This document shows, in pieces, positions 18,334 to 26,808 of a DNA stretch of 64,000 nt. The stretch's first letter is position 1; the number at the start of each line of letters is the position of its first letter. Under the pieces are notes generated by a model that had not been told where the DNA came from, searched no databases, and worked only from the letters and a program-made list of their open reading frames with translations. The DNA is from an uncultured Eubacteriales bacterium (GTDB taxonomy: Bacteria > Bacillota > Clostridia > Peptostreptococcales > Anaerovoracaceae), in the NCBI GenBank assembly GCA_902763505.1, contig CACWSO010000009.1:1-64000 (forward strand), read 5' to 3'. Position numbers and translations under genes: made by a program.

Positions 18334-19349
18334 ATACTCCTGAAACAAAATATTACATCGGCATAGACGGGGGCGGCACGAAGACAAAGTTCTTGCTCGG
18401 GCGTCTCATAGAAGGTTATGGCGAAGACGGCGCAGAAACTTCCGGCCTTGAAGTGGTCGGTGAATACACTGCCGGCGGCTGCCACTACATGCAGATCGGA
18501 TTCGACGGACTGGAAGAGCTCATGCGCAAAGGCATCGAAGCCGTCTGCGAAAATGCAGGCATCAAAACAGAAGAGGTAGCCTTTGTATATGCCGGTTTTG
18601 CCGGTTACGGTGACGTTGTTTCAGACCAACCGATGATAGACGAGGCAATGAACAAAGCGCTCGGCGATATTCCCTTCGCCATGAGCAATGACAGCGAGAA
18701 CGCTCTCGAAGGAGCCCTCTCCGGTCGTCCCGGCATCAACATCATCGCAGGTACCGGATCCATCGGAAGCGGGCGCAATGAATCTGGCGAATTCATGCGC
18801 TGCGGCGGATGGCATTATGTCCTGGGCGGTGACGAAGGCAGCGCTTACTGGATCGCATGGAATCTCTTGAAAGAGTATTCCCGTCAGAGCGACGGACGCG
18901 ATGAAAAGACACTACTCTACGAAGCAGTCAATCGCGCGCTTGATTTGAAAACGGATGATGAAATGGTGACGCGTGTCGTCAATGAATGGCATCTGGATCG
19001 TACGCGCATTGCCGGTCTGGCTCCTGTCGTCAGCCAATTGTATGAAGAAGGCGACCCATACGCAATAGAGATTCTGAACGACTGCGCAAAAGAGCTGGCC
19101 GACCTAGCCATCGTGCTCCACGACAAGCTCGGCTTCGAAAATATGTCGGAAAGCGGCAGCAACGCCGGAGCAGGTGCTGCAGATGCTCCCGTTCCGGTCA
19201 GCGGAACCGGCGGCGTCTTTAAGATTGGCTCGCCTGTCACCGAACCATTTGATAAGATTCTGCGGGAGCACGGCATGGAATATGTAAAGCCGGCGCACAC
19301 GCCGGACATGGGCGCGCTCATGCTGGCTGTAAAGCACGGACAAGTATAA
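18330..19349 (+). CDS. BadF/BadG/BcrA-type ATPase, probable amino-sugar kinase
   Basis: The 339-residue protein has the ASKHA phosphate-binding loop YYIGIDGGGTKTKFLLG (about 8-24) and a second glycine-rich IIAGTGSIGSG (about 135-145), like N-acetylglucosamine kinases of the BadF/BcrA superfamily. It is translationally coupled to the LacI gene. Given the downstream AgaS and GatZ functions, it likely phosphorylates galactosamine or N-acetylgalactosamine freed by the GH4 enzyme (inference). It runs convergently into the phosphatase gene, 16 bases away. Confidence 0.8.
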   Translation: MNTPETKYYIGIDGGGTKTKFLLGRLIEGYGEDGAETSGLEVVGEYTAGGCHYMQIGFDGLEELMRKGIEAVCENAGIKTEEVAFVYAGFAGYGDVVSDQPMIDEAMNKALGDIPFAMSNDSENALEGALSGRPGINIIAGTGSIGSGRNESGEFMRCGGWHYVLGGDEGSAYWIAWNLLKEYSRQSDGRDEKTLLYEAVNRALDLKTDDEMVTRVVNEWHLDRTRIAGLAPVVSQLYEEGDPYAIEILNDCAKELADLAIVLHDKLGFENMSESGSNAGAGAADAPVPVSGTGGVFKIGSPVTEPFDKILREHGMEYVKPAHTPDMGALMLAVKHGQV

Positions 19350-19365
19350 AGAACAGTTCTATCTT

Positions 19366-19992
19366 CTATTCGTTGATCAACTCAACCGGCACTGTGAACG
19401 CACCGTCCGAAAACGTCGTCCGATAGACGGCGCAGTTGGCAATGTGTTTGTTCCAATAGGCGCCGTGTGACTCCGGCGTCAAATGCTCCAGTATACCTTT
19501 CATAGCAATCGCGTGGGTGGAGATCAGTATCGTCTGATCTCCCTCTTTTTTTAGACTTTCCATGAACCTGCCCATGCGCGCCACTAAATCAGACAGATTC
19601 TCCATCCCTTCCGGCGCGGGGTTGTTCACGAAATCGCTGAAGAATTCGATGATCTCCGGCGGCGGATCGAGAAGGCTGCAGCCCTCATAGGGGCCGTAAT
19701 CCATCTCCAGAAGATGATCGTCCAGAACAAACGGAACTGCATCAGCGGAATTGTCCGTGGCATCGGAACCGACTTGCGTGCTTCCGGTTATGATCTGCGC
19801 GGTTTTGATTGCGCGGATCAGAGGGCTCGAATAGACCTTGTCGAACTGAATATCTTTCTCCGCGAAATACTCTTTCACCTTTTTTGCCTGCTCGATACCC
19901 GCTTCATTCAGCGGTAGGTTGCTTCTTCCCTGAAGCACGCGTTTTTTATTGTTATCCGTCTCACCATGACGGACGATATAAATCGTGTACAT
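19366..19992 (-). CDS. Histidine phosphatase family protein (phosphoglycerate mutase-like)
   Basis: This 208-residue protein has the RHG signature IVRHGETDNN (about 5-14), with the catalytic His, and a second His in STHAIAMKG (about 157-165). Members include alpha-ribazole phosphatase and non-specific phosphatases. It ends 16 bases from the kinase and starts 9 bases after trmL on the same strand. Substrate unknown. Confidence 0.85.
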   Translation of the reverse strand: MYTIYIVRHGETDNNKKRVLQGRSNLPLNEAGIEQAKKVKEYFAEKDIQFDKVYSSPLIRAIKTAQIITGSTQVGSDATDNSADAVPFVLDDHLLEMDYGPYEGCSLLDPPPEIIEFFSDFVNNPAPEGMENLSDLVARMGRFMESLKKEGDQTILISTHAIAMKGILEHLTPESHGAYWNKHIANCAVYRTTFSDGAFTVPVELINE

Positions 19993-20001
19993 TCTGCACC
20001 T

Positions 20002-20472
20002 CTATTCCAGCCCTGGAAAATCCAACTGCCGCAGTGCTTCGAACAGAACCACGATGACGGAATTCGATAAGTTGAAGGAACGCAGCCGTGTGTCTTTGCT
20101 CATCGGTATGCGCACCGCCTGCTCTTGATGCGCCGCGATGAAATCCCGCGGCAATCCTGCCGTCTCCCGTCCGAAGAGGATCATGTCTTCATCTTGATAG
20201 GTTACATCTGTATAGTTCTTGCCGCCTTTGGTCGTGGCCAGCCACATGCGGCGGTCCCCGTATTCTTCCATAAACTCATCGAGACTTTCGTGTACTTCAA
20301 GCTTGACGTATGGCCAGTAGTCGAGGCCGGCGCGCTTGAGGCTTTTGTCATCGATGCTGAAGCCAAGGGGCTTGACCAGGTGCAGCACACTGTCTGTCGC
20401 TGCAGCGGTTCTCGCGATATTCCCTGTATTCGGTGGAATCTCCGGTTCCACCAGAACGATGTGAATTGCCAT
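20002..20472 (-). CDS. trmL: tRNA (cytidine(34)-2'-O)-methyltransferase TrmL
   Basis: The protein has 156 residues from the ATG at 20472, preceded by AGGAGA nine bases upstream. It is a minimal SPOUT methyltransferase: IVLVEPEIPPNTGNIARTAA (about 4-23), FGRETAGLP (about 106-114) and IPMSKDTRLRSFNLSNSV (about 130-147), the SAM-binding knot. It methylates the wobble ribose of tRNA-Leu isoacceptors. Length and motifs match TrmL. Confidence 0.92.
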   Translation of the reverse strand: MAIHIVLVEPEIPPNTGNIARTAAATDSVLHLVKPLGFSIDDKSLKRAGLDYWPYVKLEVHESLDEFMEEYGDRRMWLATTKGGKNYTDVTYQDEDMILFGRETAGLPRDFIAAHQEQAVRIPMSKDTRLRSFNLSNSVIVVLFEALRQLDFPGLE

Positions 20473-20546
20473 TTGCTCTTTTCTCCTGTCTGATCCTGTC
20501 ACGGCAATGGATGCCTTTGCATATATACTACCACCGCAAAAAAGTA

Positions 20547-20575
20547 TTTACAAATACACCTTCGAGGTTTATACT
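20547..20575 (+). promoter_or_regulatory. Promoter of the pantothenate operon
   Basis: TTTACA (20547-20552), 17 bases, TATACT (20570-20575). A short palindrome GTATTT-AC-AAATAC (20544-20557) covers the -35. Confidence 0.6.
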
Positions 20576-20581
20576 CCCCTT

Positions 20582-20701
20582 GTGATGGACGGTATTCCAC
20601 GAGGAAACTGTACCGCGAATGATCCCCGGACCGATATTGGGTCACACGGAGGACCCCGGGAAAGGAACCACGTCACCTTTTTGAAGAGAAGAGGTGATCG
20701 A
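20582..20701 (+). ncRNA. Structured 5' leader of the pantothenate operon (candidate pan motif or other cis-regulator)
   Basis: The 120-base leader can fold into: (1) GGTA-TTCC-ACGA-GGAA with bulged ACTG and closing TACC (20591-20614); (2) TCCC...GGGA (20623-20661) enclosing GGGTC/GACCC (20639-20656); (3) a hairpin in which TCACCT (20673-20678) pairs with AGGTGA (20692-20697), covering the ribosome site. Hairpin RNAs called pan motifs are known upstream of panB-type genes in Firmicutes. Whether this one matches that consensus could not be tested. Translational control is inferred. Confidence 0.55.
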
Positions 20702-21613
20702 TTGAAAACAGGATTTATAGGAGCAGGCAAAGTAGGATTTACACTAGGTAAATTCTTCTGCAGCAAAGGCAGCACAGACTGCACAGAAAGCAGCAACAGT
20801 ATTAAGGTTACAGGCTACTACAGCCGCAACACTCAATCTGCTGAAGAAGCAGCGAAGTTTACTGGAACGAAGGCGTTCACCGACATGGGTGCGCTAATAG
20901 AAGCAAGCGACGTGTTGTTCCTGACTGTTCCCGACGGAAGCATAACCGAAGTTTATGAAGAGGTCCGTCAGTATCCGATCCAGGGGAAGTACATATGTCA
21001 TTGCAGTGGATCACTCTCCGCAGGAGAAGCGTTCCCGGGCATTGACCAAACCGGTGCATATGAGTATTCCGTTCATCCGCTATTCGCTGTAAGCGACAAG
21101 TACGAAGCTTACAAAGAATTGCAGGATGTTTTTTTTGCGGTTGAAGGGAATGAGGAACATCTTCCTGAAATCAAAGGAATGCTCAAAAGCGTTGACATCG
21201 ATCTGCAGGTCATCAGGGCAGAGGACAAAACGCTCTATCACGCGGCAGCAGTCACAGCCAGCAACCTGGCGGTAGCACTTATGGCAGAAAGCATCAACAT
21301 GCTGTGCCAATGCGGATTTGACGAAGCGGACGCGCGGAAGGCGCTCACCCCTCTCGTAACAGGAAACGTACACCACGTGCTTGTGAAGGGACCTGCGGAA
21401 GCTCTGACCGGACCAGTGGAGCGGGGCGATGCGAAGACCATCGCGAAGCACCTGGGCTGTCTCGATGAAAGACAGCGCGAACTGTACCGTGTACTATCAT
21501 CGCGGCTCATCCCAATCGCGGAATCCAAACATCCGGACCGTTTGTACCAGAACATCAAAGATCTGCTGGAAGAAGATCTTCTGAATGAGAAGCTTCAGAA
21601 GCAGGAACTTTGA
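20702..21613 (+). CDS. panG: Rossmann-fold/DUF2520 protein, probable ketopantoate reductase (PanG type)
   Basis: The protein has 303 residues from the TTG at 20702, with AGAGGTGAT just upstream; the frame is open farther 5' but those codons lie in the leader. It has an NAD(P)-binding turn TGFIGAGKVGFTLG (about 3-16), DVLFLTVPDG (about 91-100) and a C-terminal DUF2520 helical domain. It is followed by panB and panC. DUF2520-type PanG is the known alternative to PanE in Francisella, Clostridioides difficile and enterococci. As no panE is visible, it most likely reduces ketopantoate to pantoate. Confidence 0.75.
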   Translation: MKTGFIGAGKVGFTLGKFFCSKGSTDCTESSNSIKVTGYYSRNTQSAEEAAKFTGTKAFTDMGALIEASDVLFLTVPDGSITEVYEEVRQYPIQGKYICHCSGSLSAGEAFPGIDQTGAYEYSVHPLFAVSDKYEAYKELQDVFFAVEGNEEHLPEIKGMLKSVDIDLQVIRAEDKTLYHAAAVTASNLAVALMAESINMLCQCGFDEADARKALTPLVTGNVHHVLVKGPAEALTGPVERGDAKTIAKHLGCLDERQRELYRVLSSRLIPIAESKHPDRLYQNIKDLLEEDLLNEKLQKQEL

Positions 21614-21649
21614 TCCAAAAAAGGACAAAACAAAAGAAAGGAAACAATA

Positions 21650-22477
21650 ATGAGAAACTCAGTACTTACTTTCAAGAAGATGAAGGAAGAAGGTAAAAAA
21701 ATCTCCATGCTGACGTGCTATGATTACACAACCGCCAAGCTGATGGACGGCAACATAGACGCGATCCTGGTTGGAGATTCACTCGGCAACACCATGATGG
21801 GATTCGGAGACACCATTCCGGTCACTGTAGACCACATGATCACCTACGGCGCTTCCGTTGTACGCGGAACCGAAACTACGATGATTGTCGTCGACATGCC
21901 ATTCATGTCCTATCAGGTATCCATGGAGCAGGCCCTCGAAAACGCAGGCCGCATCATGAAGGAAACACACTGCCAGGCAATCAAGCTCGAAGGCGGCGCA
22001 CGCGTTTGCCCACAGATCAAAGCGATGGCTGAAGCAGGCATTCCTGTCATGGCGCACATCGGTTTGACTCCGCAGTCTATCAATGCCTTCGGCGGATGCC
22101 GTATCCAGGGCAAGACAGAAGATGCAGCCAGAGAGCTTCTGGAAGATGCACTCGCAGTTCAGGAAGCAGGCGCTTTCTCTGTCGTACTCGAATGCATCCC
22201 TGCACCGGTTGCAGCACTGATCACAAGCAAGCTCGATATCCCGACCATCGGTATCGGCGGCGGAACAGAATGCGACGGACAGATTCTCGTCTATCAGGAT
22301 ATGCTGGGAACCTTCACGGACTACACTCCGAAATTCGTCAAGCACTTCGCTAACATCGGTGAGGAAATGGTCAAGGCATTCAAGGCTTATGACGAAGAAG
22401 TCAAGGCTAAGACATTCCCGGATGACGAACACTCCTTCCAGATGAAGAATGAAGAAGCACTGAAGCGTCTTTATTAA
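21650..22477 (+). CDS. panB: 3-methyl-2-oxobutanoate hydroxymethyltransferase PanB
   Basis: The 275-residue protein has the PanB pattern: ISMLTCYDYTTAKLMD (about 18-33), ILVGDSLGNTMMGF (about 39-52), KLEGG (about 112-116) and GIGGGTECDGQILVYQDM (about 202-219). It adds a hydroxymethyl group from 5,10-methylene-THF to 2-oxoisovalerate, the first step of pantothenate synthesis. AAAGGAAAC precedes the ATG. It lies 36 bases after the PanG-like gene and 68 before panC. Confidence 0.96.
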   Translation: MRNSVLTFKKMKEEGKKISMLTCYDYTTAKLMDGNIDAILVGDSLGNTMMGFGDTIPVTVDHMITYGASVVRGTETTMIVVDMPFMSYQVSMEQALENAGRIMKETHCQAIKLEGGARVCPQIKAMAEAGIPVMAHIGLTPQSINAFGGCRIQGKTEDAARELLEDALAVQEAGAFSVVLECIPAPVAALITSKLDIPTIGIGGGTECDGQILVYQDMLGTFTDYTPKFVKHFANIGEEMVKAFKAYDEEVKAKTFPDDEHSFQMKNEEALKRLY

Positions 22478-22545
22478 TAAGCAAAACCAACACATAGAAA
22501 GCAAAAGCAACACACTCTGAATCTCAAGACAGTGAGGATCTATCA

Positions 22546-23406
22546 ATGAGAATAATAACAACAATAGCTGAGATGCATGCTCAGATCGAGACATGGAAGA
22601 ACGCAGATCAGACAATCGGCCTCTGCCCTACCATGGGATATCTCCACGAAGGGCACGCATCTCTGATGGACTACAGCAACGAAGACAACGATTACACGGT
22701 TGCTTCCGTCTTCGTCAATCCGATTCAGTTCGGACCGAACGAAGATCTCTCCAAGTATCCGCGGGATTTTGAACGGGATTGTAAGATTCTCGAGGCTCAT
22801 GGCGTTGACGTTGTATTCCATCCTGAACCTGAGGAAATGTATTTCCCTGACTTCTGTACATACGCTGATGTGGATGTTGTATCTGATACGCTCTGCGGTG
22901 CGACAAGAGAAAACCACTTCCGCGGTGTCTGCACAGTAATCGCGAAATTCCTCAACATCGTTCAGCCGGACAAAATCTACTTTGGAAAAAAGGACGCCCA
23001 GCAGCTGGCAGTCGTACGCCGTATGGTCAGAGACCTGAACTTCGATGTTGATGTGGTCGGCTGTCCTACTGTAAGAGAAGCGGACGGACTGGCAATGAGC
23101 TCGCGGAACGTCTATCTGAATCCAAAAGAGCGCAAGGCAGCACAGATTCTGTCAAGGACGCTGCGTCTCGGTCAGGATATGATTCGCAACGGCTGTTCTG
23201 ACTCAAAAGAACTGCTTGAAGCGATGAACGCCAATCTGGCTACTGAGCCAATGGCAAAGGTCGAATACGTCGAGGTTGTAGACGGATTGTCCATGCAGCC
23301 AATCGAGACCTTCGGCAAGGGTGATGTTGTAGCGATGGCAGTACGCATCGGTTCCACGAGACTCATTGATAACATCACCGTCGGTGATATGGCCATCAAC
23401 GTGTAA
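22546..23406 (+). CDS. panC: Pantoate-beta-alanine ligase PanC
   Basis: The 286-residue enzyme has the nucleotidyltransferase motif PTMGYLHEGHASLM (about 28-41, with HxGH), SVFVNPIQFGPNEDL (about 58-72), KIYFGKKDAQQL (about 145-156) and MSSRN (about 185-189). It condenses pantoate and beta-alanine with ATP to give pantothenate. It closes the operon; panD is not in the window. A strong terminator follows. Confidence 0.96.
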   Translation: MRIITTIAEMHAQIETWKNADQTIGLCPTMGYLHEGHASLMDYSNEDNDYTVASVFVNPIQFGPNEDLSKYPRDFERDCKILEAHGVDVVFHPEPEEMYFPDFCTYADVDVVSDTLCGATRENHFRGVCTVIAKFLNIVQPDKIYFGKKDAQQLAVVRRMVRDLNFDVDVVGCPTVREADGLAMSSRNVYLNPKERKAAQILSRTLRLGQDMIRNGCSDSKELLEAMNANLATEPMAKVEYVEVVDGLSMQPIETFGKGDVVAMAVRIGSTRLIDNITVGDMAINV

Positions 23407-23447
23407 CCGCAAGGCTGTCAATCAAAAAAGAAGGATTACAAAAACAA

Positions 23448-23478
23448 GGGCTGGCGCATGTGATGCGTCAGCCCTTTT
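23448..23478. terminator. Terminator between panC and the ABC exporter permease
   Basis: GGGCTGGCGCATG pairs with a matching TGATGCGTCAGCCC arm (one G-T wobble near the centre of the stem), followed by TTTTGTATT on plus; minus-strand T-rich sequence also follows (CTTGTTTTTG). It probably works in both directions for the convergent genes. Confidence 0.85.
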
Positions 23479-23500
23479 GTATTGCTTTTGCTTTATGTTT

Positions 23501-25393
23501 TTACCAGTCTTCACCGGTTGCTCCCAGAATCGGATCGTCATCCGCAATAACGTTTTGATCAGACAGGAGTTCCGGATGCTCTTCCATGTACTTCACAATG
23601 TTCTTATCTTCTGTTGTGAAGGAATAGTAGCTTGTGTACCCCTCGAGCTCTGTGGCCTTGGCTGCAGGCAGCCTGTAATCGACACACACACTGAGCCCGT
23701 AAGCGGAGTTGTCCTCTGCCGGATCATACTCTTCATAGACGAAGAGTTTATGATTGTCGGCAGTCCAGTTTCTGACATCTTTATTGGCCGCTTTGATCAG
23801 GCCTTCCATGTCTTGCTCCGGCACCAAGAAGGATCTGTCATCGATGCTTTCACCCTTTCCATTTACATGCGTATCATTGAGGGACAGATACTGGCCTACC
23901 TTCAACGGCTCCGCTTCATCGAAGCACTCATGTTCTCTGACCGTCCTGCTGTTGTAGAACGGCGCATAGGCGCTGTAGGATTCCGATAGAATGACAGGGT
24001 AATTCCTCTTCAGTGTCTTGCCGTTGTCCAGTTTATAGATGATCTCGATGCCGCCGATGGAACCGTAGATCTCACTGTACTGGCCGTCGATCGTGTTGTT
24101 GATTTCCGCATCTGTGCCCTCACCTCTGTCTGCGATGCTCTTGTGCAGATCTGTGATCAGTGCAATCGTATCCTCGTCCGTGATGTCTTCGATCTGCGCG
24201 TGAATCAGATTGCTGTCTTCAACAGTCACTGCCTTCACATCAGACGCAGCAGGAACCTGTTTCTCAAACCCTGTCACATCAAAGAGTGTAAACGCGAGGA
24301 CGATGCACATGACCGCTGCATATATGATGAATACCTTCACATTCCTTCCTTTGAAAATTCGGAAGCTCTGGTCGGCAATCATGCAGAAAATCGGGAAGAA
24401 CACGATGGTCGCAAGTATGATCGTGATGACCGCACCCGCCGTCGTATCGATCGATAAGAAACTCCGTGCAATGAACATGGTCATGGATACGGCGATGGCG
24501 GTGAGCAGAATCACCAGCAATTCCGCAACGTAAGGTACGACAATGGTGTTTTCTTCGTTCTCCAGTTTGATCTTCCGGTAAATAGCCGCTGCCGCAAGAA
24601 CCAGCAGCGCCGATATGGCCGCATACACAAGGAGCGTGACAGGTACCGCCGCGAACGGATACGCATCTCTCATTGCCAGGTATGCATACGGCGACAGATA
24701 TCCCAAGAGGTTCGCGCCTCCATCATAGCCGTACAGGAATGTATTCATGTATCCCAGGAAGAATGTGTATATCACTGTCGGCAGTGCAATGAGCACGAGG
24801 GAAAGCAGCGCCTGTACAACTGCCGTTCCTGCCAGAATTGCTGCAAAGCACGATACACAATAGGTAAATCCAATCACCAGAATGTTGTCCAACATCCAGC
24901 CAAATATGTTGGATGCTGTAAGCACATGCATCATGTCTTTGTAGTTCTCGAATCCCCAGCCTTTCAGAATCACCGCCATGTCGCCGGAAGGATGCGCTCC
25001 CATAACACACAGGTAAAGCAGCCCTGTCAGAACGACCGGTCCGATGATCATGACAAGACCCGCGAAGAAGGAACCACGGAACAACTGTGTCCTCGTCAGC
25101 GGTCTGGCGTGGGTGTCGATGACGGACGCGGTGCTGTGCAGGTATTTGAATACCGCGCAGCTGACCACAATACCGCCGGCAATTCCGATGGCCATGTTCA
25201 GGAGATTGGATCCGGTTATGGCGCCATATGTGTATAGAATGATATTTTCCAGCCTGTTGTAGGACAGCAGGACAGGAAGTATGTTGCTGAGGAAGTATGC
25301 CACAGCGATGAGAACAGGCAGCGCTCTGCAGCGTCTGAGCATTTCTGCAAACCATGTTCTCTCAGGATTCTTACATGATTTCGCTGAAGTCAT
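23501..25393 (-). CDS. ABC transporter membrane protein with C-terminal extracytoplasmic domain (DUF6449-like)
   Basis: The protein has 630 residues from the ATG at 25393, preceded by GGGAGGTGAG; an upstream ATG in frame lacks a ribosome site. About ten membrane helices occupy residues 20-370, with no ATPase motifs. The C-terminal 250 residues are hydrophilic and probably face outside (about 385-630). The start overlaps the ATPase gene by 23 bases, so it forms an exporter with it under the YtrA-type regulator. The DUF6449 label is from memory of similar proteins next to YtrA/YtrB in Clostridia. Substrate unknown. Confidence 0.75.
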   Translation of the reverse strand: MTSAKSCKNPERTWFAEMLRRCRALPVLIAVAYFLSNILPVLLSYNRLENIILYTYGAITGSNLLNMAIGIAGGIVVSCAVFKYLHSTASVIDTHARPLTRTQLFRGSFFAGLVMIIGPVVLTGLLYLCVMGAHPSGDMAVILKGWGFENYKDMMHVLTASNIFGWMLDNILVIGFTYCVSCFAAILAGTAVVQALLSLVLIALPTVIYTFFLGYMNTFLYGYDGGANLLGYLSPYAYLAMRDAYPFAAVPVTLLVYAAISALLVLAAAAIYRKIKLENEENTIVVPYVAELLVILLTAIAVSMTMFIARSFLSIDTTAGAVITIILATIVFFPIFCMIADQSFRIFKGRNVKVFIIYAAVMCIVLAFTLFDVTGFEKQVPAASDVKAVTVEDSNLIHAQIEDITDEDTIALITDLHKSIADRGEGTDAEINNTIDGQYSEIYGSIGGIEIIYKLDNGKTLKRNYPVILSESYSAYAPFYNSRTVREHECFDEAEPLKVGQYLSLNDTHVNGKGESIDDRSFLVPEQDMEGLIKAANKDVRNWTADNHKLFVYEEYDPAEDNSAYGLSVCVDYRLPAAKATELEGYTSYYSFTTEDKNIVKYMEEHPELLSDQNVIADDDPILGATGEDW

Positions 25394-26300
25394 ATTTCTC
25401 ACCTCCCAATTCATAAATGAATACCTCTTCTAATGAGAGCGGCAGCACATCCAGAATGAGCGGATTGGCAGACGCCAGTGTTTCCTCGATCTTCTCTGCG
25501 CTGTCTCTCGTGATGATCAGCTCGATGGAGCCGTGTTTATCCCTGTGCAGAACATTGAGTTTCGCAAGGGCTTCCTCGGCTTTGTTTTCCGCCGGGCTTT
25601 CATCCTGGCTGTCCTGCTTTTGCGCAAAGGCAACCTGAACTTTATTGATGCCGTCTCTGATGGATTCCAGGTCGCGTTCCATTACGGTCCTTCCGCTGTC
25701 GATGATTCCAACGTAGTCACAGATGGACTCCAGATCACGCAGGTTATGGGATGAAACCAGAACTGTCATCTCACGTTCTGCAACGTCATCCACGATCTGC
25801 TTCCATACGAGCTTTCTGATGATGGGATCAAGGCCGTCAATTGGTTCATCCAGCAGAAGGTAATCCGGTGTACTCGCCAACGTCAATGCGATGGCCGCCT
25901 GTTTTTTCATGCCCTTGGAGAACCCTTTCAGCTGCGCTGACTCGTCGAGCCGAAACAGCTTTGTCAGTTCATGCAGCCGTTCTTCGTCGAAGCTGTCGTA
26001 CATCCCGCTGTAGATTTTGCTCATGTCCTTGATGGCATACCCCTTCGGAAAATAGAGTTCATCCGGCACGATTCCGATCCTCTGTTTCAGTGCTGTGTTT
26101 TCTAATACCGGCTCTCCATCAAATAGAATTTCGCCTTCGTCAGGTTTCAGAATGCCGGCCATGTGCCTGATCAGAGTTGTCTTTCCTGCGCCGTTTGTTC
26201 CGACAAGACCATAGATGGACCCTCTGTTGATCGTCAGGTCGATTCCGTCAAGCGCCTGTGTCTTGTCAAACTTTTTATGCAGATTCCTGACATTTATCAT
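25371..26300 (-). CDS. ABC exporter ATP-binding protein (YtrB-like)
   Basis: The 309-residue ATPase has Walker A GTNGAGKT (34-41), a signature-like LKGFSKGMKKQAA (about 118-130) in place of LSGGQ, as is usual in this exporter branch, Walker B YLLLDEP (about 141-147) and a switch His in SSHN (about 184-187). It pairs with the membrane protein encoded next. The ATG overlaps the regulator stop (ATGA). Such YtrA-regulated transporters respond to cell-wall stress in Bacillus; a similar role here is inferred. Confidence 0.9.
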   Translation of the reverse strand: MINVRNLHKKFDKTQALDGIDLTINRGSIYGLVGTNGAGKTTLIRHMAGILKPDEGEILFDGEPVLENTALKQRIGIVPDELYFPKGYAIKDMSKIYSGMYDSFDEERLHELTKLFRLDESAQLKGFSKGMKKQAAIALTLASTPDYLLLDEPIDGLDPIIRKLVWKQIVDDVAEREMTVLVSSHNLRDLESICDYVGIIDSGRTVMERDLESIRDGINKVQVAFAQKQDSQDESPAENKAEEALAKLNVLHRDKHGSIELIITRDSAEKIEETLASANPLILDVLPLSLEEVFIYELGGEKYDFSEIM

Positions 26301-26698
26301 AAGTACCCCTCCTTTTTATCTTCATCAAACGGATCGGCGGCGATGTCCGATACCATCTTCTGAATCTCTTCTTTCGGAACTCCCATATAGCTGAGTTCCT
26401 GCACGCTGTTTCTGATGTCCGCGCAGACTTTCTGTACTGCCTGCGGATCGATCGCGGAATCCCGTCTTGGACTGACGAATGTCCCCCTGCCTTTGACCTT
26501 GTAGATGAACCCTTCCCGTTCCAGTTCCTTGAAGGCTTTCTGAACGGTGTTTGGATTCACGGTCAGAGTCCGTGACAGTTCCCTGATGGACGGAAGCTCG
26601 CTGTCCTCAGGCAGCACGCCCCGTATGATCAGCTCTTTGATGTTGTCGATGATCTGTTCATATATCGACTGCTGACTTCGTAGATTGATCTGAAACAT
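26297..26698 (-). CDS. GntR-family regulator, YtrA subfamily
   Basis: The protein has 133 residues. The winged helix-turn-helix covers about 1-75 (SIYEQIIDNIKELIIRGVL, then the recognition helix TLTVNPNTVQKAFKELEREG), followed by a short dimerising tail of the YtrA type with no ligand domain. It is the first gene of the ABC exporter operon and should bind the inverted repeat in its own promoter. Confidence 0.9.
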   Translation of the reverse strand: MFQINLRSQQSIYEQIIDNIKELIIRGVLPEDSELPSIRELSRTLTVNPNTVQKAFKELEREGFIYKVKGRGTFVSPRRDSAIDPQAVQKVCADIRNSVQELSYMGVPKEEIQKMVSDIAADPFDEDKKEGYL

Positions 26699-26737
26699 TA
26701 TCCTCCCCCTTCTTTCTAAATCCCTTTTGGTGAACTA

Positions 26738-26767
26738 AGTGTACTACTTCAGATAGTACAGTGTCAA
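26738..26767 (-). promoter_or_regulatory. Promoter and operator of the YtrA-type operon
   Basis: On the minus strand TTGACA (26762-26767) and TACACT (26738-26743), spaced 18, enclose the inverted repeat TGTACTA-N7-TAGTACA (26740-26760). Such repeats are typical YtrA-class operators, so autorepression is likely. Confidence 0.7.
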
Positions 26768-26772
26768 GTAAA

Positions 26773-26799
26773 AAAAGACCGGATAACATCCAGTCTTTT
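26773..26799 (-). terminator. Terminator of the 2-oxoacid oxidoreductase operon
   Basis: AAAAGAC pairs with GTCTTTT, with inner GGAT/ATCC, just after the stop codon of the beta subunit gene on the minus strand, followed by a TTTTTT-rich stretch. Confidence 0.75.
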
Positions 26800-26808
26800 C
26801 AGAAACCC

